Notes: a model not told the origin generated them from the sequence alone. A stretch of 48,916 bases of DNA from an uncultured Prochlorococcus sp. (GCA_902550485.1 CACCZQ010000004.1:1-48916); one strand, 5' to 3'. Positions 25,883 to 35,338 are shown, counted from the first letter of the stretch. Numbers and translations: made by a program.

Positions 25883-26794
25883 TTAATTTTTATTCTCATT
25901 TAATAGCTCACATAATTCGCAACCCAAACTATTTATCCTATAAACCAAATCTCTTAATGTACCTTTATCATTCCAATCAGGCCTTAAATTAATTAGTTTA
26001 TCCCAATCAGGGATTTGATAGTTAATATTTTTATTCTTAAGAAAATCATACTGTACTAAAAGTTTTTCCTTAATATTCATAATAAGCTCCCTTTGTAAAG
26101 AAAATTTTGTCGATCCTATTTTCAAAAAGTCACTATACCTTAGATTACGTTTATTAATCTTCTGGGCAAAATTATGAAGGTTAATAAAATTTGCCGATTC
26201 TAATGTCAAACTATTTTTATAAATGTTAATTTCATTTTTATAATTTATAGGCAATTCAAGAGATATTTCATCACATATCTTCTCTAACAAATCTTGAAAT
26301 TTGTTACTTGAAATCTGTGAGTCAATTAATTTGATATTTTCAGATCCAAATATATCAATAAAAGTGTCTATTCTACGATAGTCAACAAGCCCACTAAATT
26401 TCGAAAGATCTTCATAAGTCTTCTTTTCATCAACAAGTAAAGAGGATACTCTGTTAGTTGCTAAGAATAAAGGATCACTAACAAGATTAATAAAAGCTAT
26501 TTTCCCAAAATATTCCTTTAACTTTTCATAAAGAAGTAATAAATTTATTTTTTTAGATTGAGTATAAATTTTTCTATTTATTAAAATTAATTTTTTAAAA
26601 TCAAATCCTTCAATTTTTCTAATCAAATCGTTCATAATAATGTCTTCATTTAAAGTAATATTTTTTTTAAACTCTCTGTCATTAATGAATAAAATTTTAT
26701 TCTTCTTCAATAAATCACTATTAGAATCAAACCAATCATTTGTTAAATTATTAATTCTTTTCTCGTATGAAATAATAAAATAAATTTCTTTCAT
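25883..26794 (-). CDS. Sulfotransferase-like protein lacking the PAPS loop
   Basis: This 303-aa protein has no obvious domain at first sight. Its C-terminal part (about 225-300) aligns with the sulfotransferase at 15004: GSTKFSLQRELIMNI against GNTKFSLPKESLEKV, and IPDWDKLINLRPDW against APNWSDIKYTQPDW. The N-termini align too: where the active enzyme has HIGSPKTGSTS, this one reads IISYEKRINNL. The Lys-x-Gly-Ser loop that binds the 5'-phosphosulfate of PAPS is therefore gone, while INLVSDPLFLATNRVSS still echoes the 3'-phosphate-site region. I infer an inactive homologue, perhaps a scaffold, or an enzyme that changed its donor. It lies 18 bp downstream of the glycosyltransferase-sulfotransferase fusion. 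Confidence 0.7.
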   Translation of the reverse strand: MKEIYFIISYEKRINNLTNDWFDSNSDLLKKNKILFINDREFKKNITLNEDIIMNDLIRKIEGFDFKKLILINRKIYTQSKKINLLLLYEKLKEYFGKIAFINLVSDPLFLATNRVSSLLVDEKKTYEDLSKFSGLVDYRRIDTFIDIFGSENIKLIDSQISSNKFQDLLEKICDEISLELPINYKNEINIYKNSLTLESANFINLHNFAQKINKRNLRYSDFLKIGSTKFSLQRELIMNIKEKLLVQYDFLKNKNINYQIPDWDKLINLRPDWNDKGTLRDLVYRINSLGCELCELLNENKN

Positions 26795-26812
26795 TTCAGT
26801 TCTAGATTATTC

Positions 26813-29380
26813 CTATATTAAGTTATAAATTTCATCAGAATTAATTAACCAATATGAATTTTCTTGTTGAAAATAAAAAATCTTAAATCTTTCGGCAAGC
26901 ATTTCTATTAAATTATCATTTTGGTCATATTTAAAGAAATTAATAGTAACTTCTAATTTATTATTTTCATAAAATTTTTCTAATAAAGTACTTGAAATTA
27001 GACAATCAATAGAATCCTGATAAATAATTTGTTCAAGAAAATATTCTTTATTATTATTTTTCATACTGAAGATATATTTGCAATTTATTAATGGACTATT
27101 TAGCCTTATCAGTTGAATTCTTCCACTAATTATAATTTCTAGATTTTGGCCTAATATCTGTTTTTGATATAGAGATAAAATATCTATAAATATCATTTGA
27201 TTTCTTGTGACTAATAGTTTCTCATTAAATAAATAATTATCAACTTCACTCCTACCTAAACTATAAATATCAAATTCCTTATCCAACAAATGATGATCTT
27301 TGATTTTAATCCCATATTCATTTTCATAATTTATTATTTCATTATTAAATTCTTTCTCAAAGGAATTGATCTCTTCCAAAAAGCTTTTTGTATATTCTTT
27401 CTTGAATTTATTAAAAAAGGGATTTTCATTAATATTAATTGCAATATTTTCTAGATCCTTTCTATTTAGTCTTTTATCATTTTTTATTGAGTTGATTGTA
27501 AAAGCTTTTATTTGAGAGGCTGACTCATTACTTAAGCTCAATTTATGCTTATCAAAGTTGGAAATATTTATTTCAAATGTATCGCTAAACCAATTTTCGA
27601 TGCCCCCATTTTTAAGTATATTTTCATAAATTCCTACCTTGACTTCTGCCCAATTAATCTTCTCTAATTTTCTTAAAATAGAACTCCAATCAGCAAGATT
27701 TTTGGATTTTAGTGATTCAGTATATCTAAAAAGTGAATCAGAAAAACTATTTAAATGATTTCCAATATTTTCAAGATATTGCGAAATTATCCATGAAGTG
27801 GGGTGTCTAAAGACAACACAAAAATCAATATCATCTACATCTTGAAAAGTATCTCTAATAGAATCTATTATCAAACCATTTTTCCAGAATCTAGCACTTA
27901 CTATGTTTTCTGCGGATAATATTAATTTGTCAATCTTAGTTTCAGAAACTTCATTAACCTCTTCGATTTCGTTTATTAAAGCGGTTCTTACTGATTTAGG
28001 AGATATTAAAGTTGATCCAACTAGTTGTGCATGACCGGGTGTTCTCTCTCTTCTACTGCCATATTCCCGAAAAGCCCCAGATATTGGATAATGATATCCT
28101 TTATCCCATAATTTTAGTCTGTTCCTTTCAAAAAATTGCTGCAAAGAGGAGGAACCTGTTTTAGTAAGGCCAATATGGAAAATAATTTTTTTAATCTTAG
28201 ATCTTAATTTCTTATCTTCTTGTAAAGAAGTATCAATTTTTCTTCTAGAAAATGATAGATATCTTGCAATACATTCCTCACTAGTTTTATCAACATTTTT
28301 TAATTGGTAAAGATGTTTTAATGGGAAAGAATTATTTTTTATCTTTAGAGCTAAAGAAATGTATATAGGATTTTTAGTTTTTAAAGAAATTCTTGCAATA
28401 TCTAATGCCCCCTCATTCATAAGTCCTTGTTGAGTTTCGACATATAAAATTTTATTTTTGTACAAAGGTGGAATATCCTTGATAAGTAAATATAGTTGAT
28501 CAAAATATTCTTTAATAATTTCAAGATTTTTAGAAAATATTTCATCCAATACTAAATTATTCCAATAAGTACAAAATTGCATTAAGTAAATTCCTGCATT
28601 TGCATATTTAAAATCATCACAGGAATTAAACTTATTCTTAGAATCTTGAAAATGTTCATTTAATTCTTTTAAATGTTGAATATATTGTTTTAACTGATCT
28701 ATATTTATTTGAGTGAAGGAGGATGATTCAATATTATAATGATCAATTACATAAAGGTTTTCTTTATATGAAATTTTTTCCGTATTTAAAAATGCTAAAA
28801 TTACAAATAATCTATCCTCTCTTTGCCTAAGATTTTCGGAAAAATAAATATTATTTTCTTTTAAATATTTAGCTGAATATAATATTTGCCAACAACTAAC
28901 TACGTTTACTAGTTCAGGATTATCTTTAATATTTAAATTATTAATTTTTTGCGAATTTATTACCCTACCGATAGATTTTTTATTATTGCTAATTGAGTAG
29001 AAGTTGGCAATTTCACAATCACTACCGTTAATTTCAATACTGTCATACCATTCTCTCAAAACTTTTGAATTACAGAATTTATCATCAGAATCTAAAAAAC
29101 AAATATATTTTCCTAAAGCTTTTTTAATACCTTCATTTCTTGCTGTAGATTGCCCTAATCCTGACGCTCTATAAATTAAGTTTATTTTTGCATCCGGACA
29201 ACTTTTTTTTATATCCTCTAAGATTGCTCTTGTATTATCCTTTCCTAAATCATCTACAATAATTATTTCATATTTTATATTTTCTTGAATAAGGCAAGAA
29301 TATATGGTCTCTCTTATTGTCTTAGCTGAATTATAGCTAGGTATTATTATACTAATTTGAAATGAATCCATACCGATCAT
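26813..29380 (-). CDS. Glycosyltransferase family 2 fused to a sulfotransferase
   Basis: This 855-aa protein has three parts. Residues 1-260 are a GT2 domain: SIIIPSYNSAKTIRETI, IIIVDDLGKDNTR, FLDSDDKF as DxD, and RQREDRLFV for the catalytic region. After a helical stretch, about residue 400, comes a sulfotransferase domain: IIFHIGLTKTGSSSLQQFF is an intact PAPS loop and DDIDFCVVFRHPTSWIISQY the 3'-phosphate site. The last ~160 residues are beta-rich and unassigned. A single chain could thus add a sugar and sulfate it. The first ATG overlaps the hddA stop by 4 bp; a second in-frame ATG lies three codons on. Upstream genes make GDP-heptose, so heptose is a likely but unproven substrate. Confidence 0.88.
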   Translation of the reverse strand: MIGMDSFQISIIIPSYNSAKTIRETIYSCLIQENIKYEIIIVDDLGKDNTRAILEDIKKSCPDAKINLIYRASGLGQSTARNEGIKKALGKYICFLDSDDKFCNSKVLREWYDSIEINGSDCEIANFYSISNNKKSIGRVINSQKINNLNIKDNPELVNVVSCWQILYSAKYLKENNIYFSENLRQREDRLFVILAFLNTEKISYKENLYVIDHYNIESSSFTQINIDQLKQYIQHLKELNEHFQDSKNKFNSCDDFKYANAGIYLMQFCTYWNNLVLDEIFSKNLEIIKEYFDQLYLLIKDIPPLYKNKILYVETQQGLMNEGALDIARISLKTKNPIYISLALKIKNNSFPLKHLYQLKNVDKTSEECIARYLSFSRRKIDTSLQEDKKLRSKIKKIIFHIGLTKTGSSSLQQFFERNRLKLWDKGYHYPISGAFREYGSRRERTPGHAQLVGSTLISPKSVRTALINEIEEVNEVSETKIDKLILSAENIVSARFWKNGLIIDSIRDTFQDVDDIDFCVVFRHPTSWIISQYLENIGNHLNSFSDSLFRYTESLKSKNLADWSSILRKLEKINWAEVKVGIYENILKNGGIENWFSDTFEINISNFDKHKLSLSNESASQIKAFTINSIKNDKRLNRKDLENIAININENPFFNKFKKEYTKSFLEEINSFEKEFNNEIINYENEYGIKIKDHHLLDKEFDIYSLGRSEVDNYLFNEKLLVTRNQMIFIDILSLYQKQILGQNLEIIISGRIQLIRLNSPLINCKYIFSMKNNNKEYFLEQIIYQDSIDCLISSTLLEKFYENNKLEVTINFFKYDQNDNLIEMLAERFKIFYFQQENSYWLINSDEIYNLI

Positions 29381-30351
29381 GAATCATCATAAATAATAAC
29401 ACTACCTTGGTTATCAATTTTAAATTTAGTCCATTGAGTATTCATAGACTTTATTAACTTTTGTTGATCTTTCTCCTCAGCATATACCAATAAAAATCCA
29501 CCTTGACCTGCTCCTAATAATTTAGCGCCTTTCCCACCATTTGCCATTGCAGTTTCATAGGCTTGATCTATAGAAGATGTTGTAATGCTCGACATAATAG
29601 ATTTCTTTAATTCCCAACCTTCTTTTAAGTAATCTCCTATATAACTAACATCATTTAAAATATCATTTTTTAACCTTTTTGCCTGATCAGCCATCCTTGA
29701 CAAAATATCCAATGTTTTTTTGTTATTTAAGGTTACATTTTTTTGCTTTTCAAGAACTGCAGAAGCACTTCTTGAATTTCCTAAGTAAAAGAGAATTAAA
29801 TTATTTTCTAATTTTTGTCTTTGTTCTGAATTAAGGAAAATACGTTCAATTTCTACTTCTTCATCTTCATAAAAATTAATAAGTTTTAGTCCTCCAATTG
29901 CGGCTCCATATTGATCTTGTTTCCCAATGGGTTGTTTCAATCTTTCTATTTCAATTTCACAAGCCTCTTTGGCAAGTTCAGATTGAGAAACATATCGCTT
30001 TTGATATGAATGAACTAAATGTAAAAGTGAAACAGTAAATGCTGAGGAAGAACCCATGCCTGTGCCTGCAGGTATATCTGCCGCAGAGGCAAAATCAACG
30101 CTTGAGACATTATATTTTTTAAAAACTTCTCTTATAACTAAATGTTCAATATCATAAACATCATCAATATTTTCAGTTTGAGAATATTTCAATAGGATAT
30201 TGCCCTTTTTAAAATTTGGATGCATATTTAAATAAAAATATTTGTTGATTGCAATTGACAAAACTGAACCCGTTTGATGCTTATAAAAAGTATCAATATC
30301 AGTCCCTCCTCCAACAAAACTTATTCGGAATGGTGTTCTTGAGATAAGCAT
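29377..30351 (-). CDS. hddA: D-glycero-D-manno-heptose 7-phosphate kinase (GHMP family)
   Basis: This 324-aa kinase starts with ISRTPFRISFVGGGTDI, the HddA-type substrate segment, and has the GHMP ATP-binding motif PAGTGMGSSSAF (about 93-104). QPIGKQDQYGAAIGGL and the C-terminal GGKGAKLLGAGQGGFLL (motif 3) complete the family pattern. It phosphorylates heptose-7-phosphate at C1, giving the 1,7-bisphosphate of the GDP-heptose route. It lies between the fused hddC-gmhB and the GT-sulfotransferase; both junctions are overlaps. Fucokinase-like GHMP enzymes are related, but the gmhA and gmhB partners settle the role. Confidence 0.92.
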   Translation of the reverse strand: MLISRTPFRISFVGGGTDIDTFYKHQTGSVLSIAINKYFYLNMHPNFKKGNILLKYSQTENIDDVYDIEHLVIREVFKKYNVSSVDFASAADIPAGTGMGSSSAFTVSLLHLVHSYQKRYVSQSELAKEACEIEIERLKQPIGKQDQYGAAIGGLKLINFYEDEEVEIERIFLNSEQRQKLENNLILFYLGNSRSASAVLEKQKNVTLNNKKTLDILSRMADQAKRLKNDILNDVSYIGDYLKEGWELKKSIMSSITTSSIDQAYETAMANGGKGAKLLGAGQGGFLLVYAEEKDQQKLIKSMNTQWTKFKIDNQGSVIIYDDS

Positions 30352-31637
30352 TATTTTAAAATTTGATCTAAGGCTTCAGATATTTTATTTATTTGATGTT
30401 CTTTATCTAATGATTCTTCACATAATAAAAAAGATTTAACATTAACAGCTTCGCCAGCTTCAATATCTCTTAAATTATCTCCAATAAGATAACTTGAAGA
30501 CAAATCTATATTATGCTTCTTTGCAGCTTCTATAAGCATGCCTGGTTTTGGCTTCCTACACTCACAATCAATTTTATATTTCTTGATTTCTCCAGGGAAT
30601 CCTTTCTCAGGATGGTGCGGGCAGAAATATATATCATCAAAAAAGCTCCCATTTGCGTTAGCAAGTAGCCATTCCATTTTGTTATGTATTTGGATCAAAT
30701 CTTCAATTTTCATAAATCCCTTTGCTATTCCTGGCTGATTAGTTACGCATATAGCCAAGAAATTACTTAAATTTACTCTCTTTAGGATCTCTGCTGCTTC
30801 CCCTCGCAATTTAAACTTACTTATTTCGTAAACCCCATCTATCTCCTCATTAATAACACCATCTCTATCAAAAAAAATAGCCTTTTGTTTGTATTTATAA
30901 TTCTTTGATAATATTTTACCTTTCTTAAAATCGATATTTGCTTTTAGAATTCTTTCCTTTGTACCAATATCTTTTATATATTCTGTTCCGCGATAGACAT
31001 ACATCTTTTCTTTTTTTGCGACCATTTTTGGAAAGATATCTTTGCCCCAATCCAAAATACCTTCAATCTTTTCAGGTATATATTTAAAAATAGCTTTATC
31101 GAAAAGATAAAAGGCTGCATTACTTAAATTGCCACAACTTGGATTTACATGTGGTTTCGATATAAAATCTACTATTTTATTATCTAGGTTAATTTTTATA
31201 AGATCGCTATCAAATGGATGATCATTCGGATGAGCGTATAAAACCGCAGTACAGTTTTTATTTAATGAATATGAAACAAATTTATTTAAATCGAGATCAA
31301 AAATTAAGTCCCCATAGACAACGATAAATTTATCGGAAACAATATCTTTAATTAAAGAAAAACTTCCTGCAGTTCCTAAGGGTTTGGGTTCAATAATAAT
31401 TTTAATATTTATATTATCAAATTGTTTTTGACTTAAATGCGCTTCAATTTTTGATGCTCCAAAGCCACACAACATTATAAAATTTTTTATTCCTTGATTT
31501 TGGAAATTTAATATCATCCTTTCTAATAGTGGTATCCCCTGTATATCCACTAAGGGTTTTGGTAAATCACCCAATCCTAATCTCGTCCCTTTACCCCCAA
31601 CAAGAAAAACAGCCGTCAGCTCCTCTATATTTTTCAT
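30351..31637 (-). CDS. hddC-gmhB: Fused heptose-1-phosphate guanylyltransferase (HddC) and heptose bisphosphatase (GmhB)
   Basis: This two-domain protein has about 428 aa. The N-terminal domain (about 1-235) is a nucleotidyltransferase: VFLVGGKGTRLG, PKPLVDIQGIPLLERMI, LGTAGSFSLI and VVYGDLIFDLD. The C-terminal domain (about 245-425) is a HAD phosphatase of the GmhB type: FFDRDGVINEE is motif I, TNQPGIAKGFM motif II and IGDNLRDIEAG motif IV. The CPHH and CECRKPKPGM segments supply the four zinc ligands seen in GmhB. Together with HddA the protein turns heptose-7-P into GDP-heptose. I took the ATG at 31635-31637, one base after the gmhA stop; the frame also allows a TTG four codons earlier overlapping gmhA. 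It shares 1 bp with hddA. Confidence 0.9.
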   Translation of the reverse strand: MKNIEELTAVFLVGGKGTRLGLGDLPKPLVDIQGIPLLERMILNFQNQGIKNFIMLCGFGASKIEAHLSQKQFDNINIKIIIEPKPLGTAGSFSLIKDIVSDKFIVVYGDLIFDLDLNKFVSYSLNKNCTAVLYAHPNDHPFDSDLIKINLDNKIVDFISKPHVNPSCGNLSNAAFYLFDKAIFKYIPEKIEGILDWGKDIFPKMVAKKEKMYVYRGTEYIKDIGTKERILKANIDFKKGKILSKNYKYKQKAIFFDRDGVINEEIDGVYEISKFKLRGEAAEILKRVNLSNFLAICVTNQPGIAKGFMKIEDLIQIHNKMEWLLANANGSFFDDIYFCPHHPEKGFPGEIKKYKIDCECRKPKPGMLIEAAKKHNIDLSSSYLIGDNLRDIEAGEAVNVKSFLLCEESLDKEHQINKISEALDQILK

Positions 31638-31638
31638 C

Positions 31639-32250
31639 CTACCAATCAATTAATTTTGAACGCCTCATTCTTATCACCTGAGCAATAATATGCATTAAAG
31701 ATTGATGGCAATCCTCAACTACTCCATAATTATGCGCAGGAGTATGAAGGCAGAAGTCAACTTTTTTAATCATCTCTCCGCCGGAAAAACCACAAAACCC
31801 AATAACTTTCATTCCTAATTCCTTAGCAATATCAATAGCATTAATAATATTTTTACTATTTCCAGATGAACTTATTGCTATTAATATATCATCTTTTGCA
31901 CCAAAGGATTTAATTTGGTTGGAAAAAACAAACTCATAACCTATATCATTTGCTATCGCACTAGTTAATGAATTATTAGAACCAAGAGAATATGTATTTA
32001 AATCTGGGAATGATTCAAAATGCGTCCCTTTTGTAAAGTCACAACAAAGGTGATCAGAAATTGCACATGAACCTCCATTTCCTATAGAAAAAATTTTATT
32101 TTTATTTTTTGTCGCATTTTCCAAAAGAGAGACAATCTCTTTGATGGTTGTATAATCTAAATTTTTTATTGCTTCAGAGAAAGAATTTATATAGGAATTT
32201 ACAAAATTCTCTACATCAGAAATATTTCCAAAATCATCTTTGTAAGGCAA
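31639..32250 (-). CDS. gmhA: Sedoheptulose-7-phosphate isomerase
   Basis: This 203-aa single SIS-domain enzyme converts sedoheptulose-7-phosphate to D-glycero-D-manno-heptose-7-phosphate, the first heptose step. IFSIGNGGSCAISDHL is the GmhA phosphate-binding signature and ISSSGNSKNIINAI the second SIS loop. Aligned by eye with E. coli GmhA, the zinc or catalytic pair H-x3-E appears as H-x3-D (DHLCCD), and the Gln eight residues before the last His is replaced by Glu (VEDCHQSLMH). Length is normal. It is the first gene of the leftward heptose and glycosyltransferase operon. Confidence 0.93.
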   Translation of the reverse strand: MPYKDDFGNISDVENFVNSYINSFSEAIKNLDYTTIKEIVSLLENATKNKNKIFSIGNGGSCAISDHLCCDFTKGTHFESFPDLNTYSLGSNNSLTSAIANDIGYEFVFSNQIKSFGAKDDILIAISSSGNSKNIINAIDIAKELGMKVIGFCGFSGGEMIKKVDFCLHTPAHNYGVVEDCHQSLMHIIAQVIRMRRSKLIDW

Positions 32251-32967
32251 ACTACTTCCTAAATAAATTAATGATCATTTTAGATTATCAAATTTTCAAT
32301 TACTATTACAAATTATATTGTTTCATAATTTAATAATTATTCACTATTTATTAAATCCATTCTTGAAATAGATATGGGATATTATTAGAAAATTTTTATC
32401 TAAAGAAAAAAAAATATGTAAATATAATTAAAAATTTTTAATTTAATGAAAATAACTAAGTAGGTTTTTAAATTATCAAAATTAAGCTTAAGGAAATTTA
32501 GCTTTCTAGCATCATTAAAGTGACAATTTAATTAATATGAGAAAAACTTTTTAATAAATATCTTGAGATATTATCAATAAAAATCAAAATATAATACATT
32601 TATTGAAGCTTTAACTTAGCTAAATATTTTATTTAATTTATTTTATTATCAGATTATCTGATGCAATAGAAAATTAAAGTAACTCCAGTCTTATTCATTT
32701 GGGAATTAAAAATCACTCTTTAATTTTGAAAAAAAATAATATTTCTTAATTAATTCAAAATAATTTGAATACAGATTTTTCTGAGATTTTGTCATCAAAA
32801 AAACTCTATAAGTTGTGTAAATTTACAGAAAGTTAGAGTAAGGTATATTCTAGATATGATTATTAACTAGAAAAATAAGCTTTATATATAGAATTAAAAG
32901 TTTAGTAAATTTATAAACAATTCCTACTTTTTATTAGTTAAAATGTCTTAATTAAAAAAATTAAATT
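32251..32967. other. Long AT-rich non-coding gap, likely divergent promoter region
   Basis: This is the largest gap of the window, 717 bp between the divergent gmhA and cysQ. No frame on either strand reads like protein, and no RNA gene or strong hairpin was seen. The base composition is even more AT-rich than the surroundings, so promoter hexamers occur by chance throughout. It may hold regulatory DNA for both operons or be the scar of lost genes; the sequence does not decide. Confidence 0.6.
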
Positions 32968-33753
32968 ATGAAAAAAGCTAAAAATATCATAAGTAATATT
33001 GAATATCTTAAAGAATTAATTAACTTAATGGAACAGGCTAGTAATGCAATAATTGAAATATATAATGATTCAAGTAATGAAGTAGAATTTAAAGCGAATA
33101 AAACACCTGTAACTAAGGCTGATTTAGCTGCCAACAAAATACTCACAGATGGGTTAAAAAAACTGTTCCCTGAAATACCAATAGTAAGTGAAGAAGATGA
33201 AACCTCATTCAATAATTCTAGAAATTTGAGTACTTTTTGGATAATAGATCCATTAGATGGCACAAAGGAATTTATTAATAAAAGAGATGAATTCACTTGT
33301 AATCTTGCTTTAATCGAAAATTCTTCGCCAACATTAGGTTTTGTGAGCGTTCCAGTTAAAAATTTAATATATTATGGAGGCAAAAAATTTGGTGCCAAAG
33401 TTATCAATAATGAGAAAAAAACATCTGAAATAAGATATAAGCCTCTCCCTGGAATTTGTAGGGTAGTTGCGAGTAAAAGCCATCTCAATGAAGATACCAA
33501 AAAATTTATTTCTAATATTGATGAAAAAGTAGAATTGATACAAGCCGGATCAAGTCTTAAATTTTTAAAGATTGCAGAAGGCGAAGCAGATATATACCCT
33601 AGATTAGGTCTAACATCTGAATGGGATACTGCAGCAGCGCATGCAATCCTAGAAGGGGCAGGAGGTAAAGTGCTACAAATTAATGGCGAAGAATTAATAT
33701 ATGGGAAGAAGGATATATTAAATCCTTATTTCATAGCTCATGGCGAAAAATAA
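32968..33753 (+). CDS. cysQ: 3'(2'),5'-bisphosphate nucleotidase (CysQ), inositol monophosphatase family
   Basis: This 261-aa protein has the metal-dependent phosphatase motifs of CysQ: PVTKADLAANKI, VSEEDETS, the metal site IIDPLDGTKEFI (about 90-101) and the C-terminal SEWDTAAAHAILEGAGG. The exact DPLDGTKEFI form separates CysQ from ordinary inositol phosphatases. It hydrolyses 3'-phosphoadenosine 5'-phosphate (PAP) to AMP. PAP is the by-product of every PAPS sulfotransferase, and this window has at least three, so its position inside the island makes sense. A 111-aa frame on the opposite strand is a shadow of this gene. Confidence 0.94.
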   Translation: MKKAKNIISNIEYLKELINLMEQASNAIIEIYNDSSNEVEFKANKTPVTKADLAANKILTDGLKKLFPEIPIVSEEDETSFNNSRNLSTFWIIDPLDGTKEFINKRDEFTCNLALIENSSPTLGFVSVPVKNLIYYGGKKFGAKVINNEKKTSEIRYKPLPGICRVVASKSHLNEDTKKFISNIDEKVELIQAGSSLKFLKIAEGEADIYPRLGLTSEWDTAAAHAILEGAGGKVLQINGEELIYGKKDILNPYFIAHGEK

Positions 33754-33947
33754 AAATAATTATCTAACAAAAAAATTCAGGGATTAAAAATCTTACCTAA
33801 ATTTGCAATTAAATTAATTAGGGTTTTTGATTAGGATATTTAATATAGTTTTTATTACTTTAAATTTTTAATTTAAAATTTAATTTATTCCTTTATCGCT
33901 TACTTATAACTTATAATTCTTAATATTTTTCAAAAGTTTTAGCAATA

Positions 33948-35000
33948 ATGAAAAATATTCTTGTTACCGGAGGAACAGGATTTATAGGTTCTCATACTTG
34001 TTTAGGTTTACTATCTGAAGGATATAATGTTTATATTATTGATTCTTTGGTTAATAGTTCTAAGAAGTCTCTCTTAAAAATAAAAGAAATTTTAAGAAGT
34101 AAAGATATAGACATATCAAACAAACTAAGATTTTTTCAAGGTGATATTAGAAAAAAAGATTTTATTAATTATATTTTCGAAACGGCTCTTAAAGAAAAAA
34201 AACAAATTGACGGAGTAATACATTTTGCAGGCTTAAAAGCTGTGGCTGAATCAGTTATAGAACCTTTTAATTATTGGGAAAATAATGTCTTTGGTTCATA
34301 TAATTTAATTAAAAGTATGAAAGAAAATAATTGCAAAACTATTGTTTTTAGTAGTAGTGCCACAGTATATGGATTTGCTTCAGAAAATCTTTTATCAGAA
34401 AACAATCAATTAAGACCAATTAATCCTTATGGATCAACTAAATTAGCTGTAGAAAATTTATTAAATGACATAATTCAGGAACCCAATGAAAATTGGAAGA
34501 TAGCTATCTTAAGATATTTCAATCCTATTGGATCTCATGAATCTGGCTTAATAGGAGAGAATCCATTACAAAAAACAAATAATATTTTTCCTTTGATAAT
34601 TAACTCAGCTTTTACAAAGGAAAAATTAAAAGTTTTTGGTAATGATTGGCCTACTACTGATGGAACATGTATAAGAGACTATGTCCATGTGATGGATTTA
34701 GCAGATGGTCATATAAAAGCTTTAGATTTTCTCTTTAGAAATAAAACTCAAATGATTAAGTTAAATATTGGCACTGGTAAAGGTCATAGTGTACTTGATT
34801 TAATAAAAACCTTTGAGAATGCAAATAATGTATCTGTCCCCTTTGAATTTGATAAAAGGAGAGAGGGTGATGTTTGTCAGTTAGTTGCAGATAATAGTAA
34901 AGCAAAGTCGATACTTAATTGGTCTCCTGCAAAATCACTTAAAGAAATGTGCATTGATGGATGGCGATGGAAAAATATAAATCCAAAAGGCTATATTTAA
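33948..35000 (+). CDS. galE: UDP-glucose 4-epimerase
   Basis: This 350-aa SDR enzyme interconverts UDP-glucose and UDP-galactose. It has VTGGTGFIGSHTC at the NAD site, VIHFAGLKAVAESV, VFSSSATVYG and NPYGSTKLAVE with Tyr-x3-Lys, then LRYFNPIGSHESGLIGE and GTCIRDYVHVMDLADGH. All are hallmark GalE segments and the length is normal (E. coli 338). The gene lies 194 bp after cysQ in the same direction. Confidence 0.96.
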   Translation: MKNILVTGGTGFIGSHTCLGLLSEGYNVYIIDSLVNSSKKSLLKIKEILRSKDIDISNKLRFFQGDIRKKDFINYIFETALKEKKQIDGVIHFAGLKAVAESVIEPFNYWENNVFGSYNLIKSMKENNCKTIVFSSSATVYGFASENLLSENNQLRPINPYGSTKLAVENLLNDIIQEPNENWKIAILRYFNPIGSHESGLIGENPLQKTNNIFPLIINSAFTKEKLKVFGNDWPTTDGTCIRDYVHVMDLADGHIKALDFLFRNKTQMIKLNIGTGKGHSVLDLIKTFENANNVSVPFEFDKRREGDVCQLVADNSKAKSILNWSPAKSLKEMCIDGWRWKNINPKGYI

Positions 35001-35338
35001 CAAATTTATTATTGAAAATTTTAAAAATGAAGACTTTTCAAGTTCCTGTTGAATAAGAAAAATAACTCTTTATTTATTATCTAATTCTTTAAATCCACAT
35101 AATAAACTAGTTTAATTTGCAATAAAAAACTGATTTGCTTTTAATTAAGATCGACTTTCTATTAATAAAAATTAGCAATGACAGTATTAGAAATTTCATT
35201 AATAAATTTTTTTAAATATTTTGCGAAGGGTTTTAAAGTTTAATTACGTTAAAAGTATGTAAACATTTTTAAGAAATTTAAAGGAACATGAATGACTTTA
35301 ACTTTTTCAATTTAAAATTATTAAAAGATAAAACAAAG

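Noticed and set aside
32251-32967. A hidden gene or RNA in the 717-bp gap
   Set aside because: Neither strand has a frame with protein-like composition, and no stable stem-loop was found by eye. A structured RNA cannot be excluded without folding and conservation data.
32961-33296. A 111-codon frame antisense to cysQ
   Set aside because: It mirrors a gene with perfect family motifs and its own translation has no domain pattern; it is a shadow.
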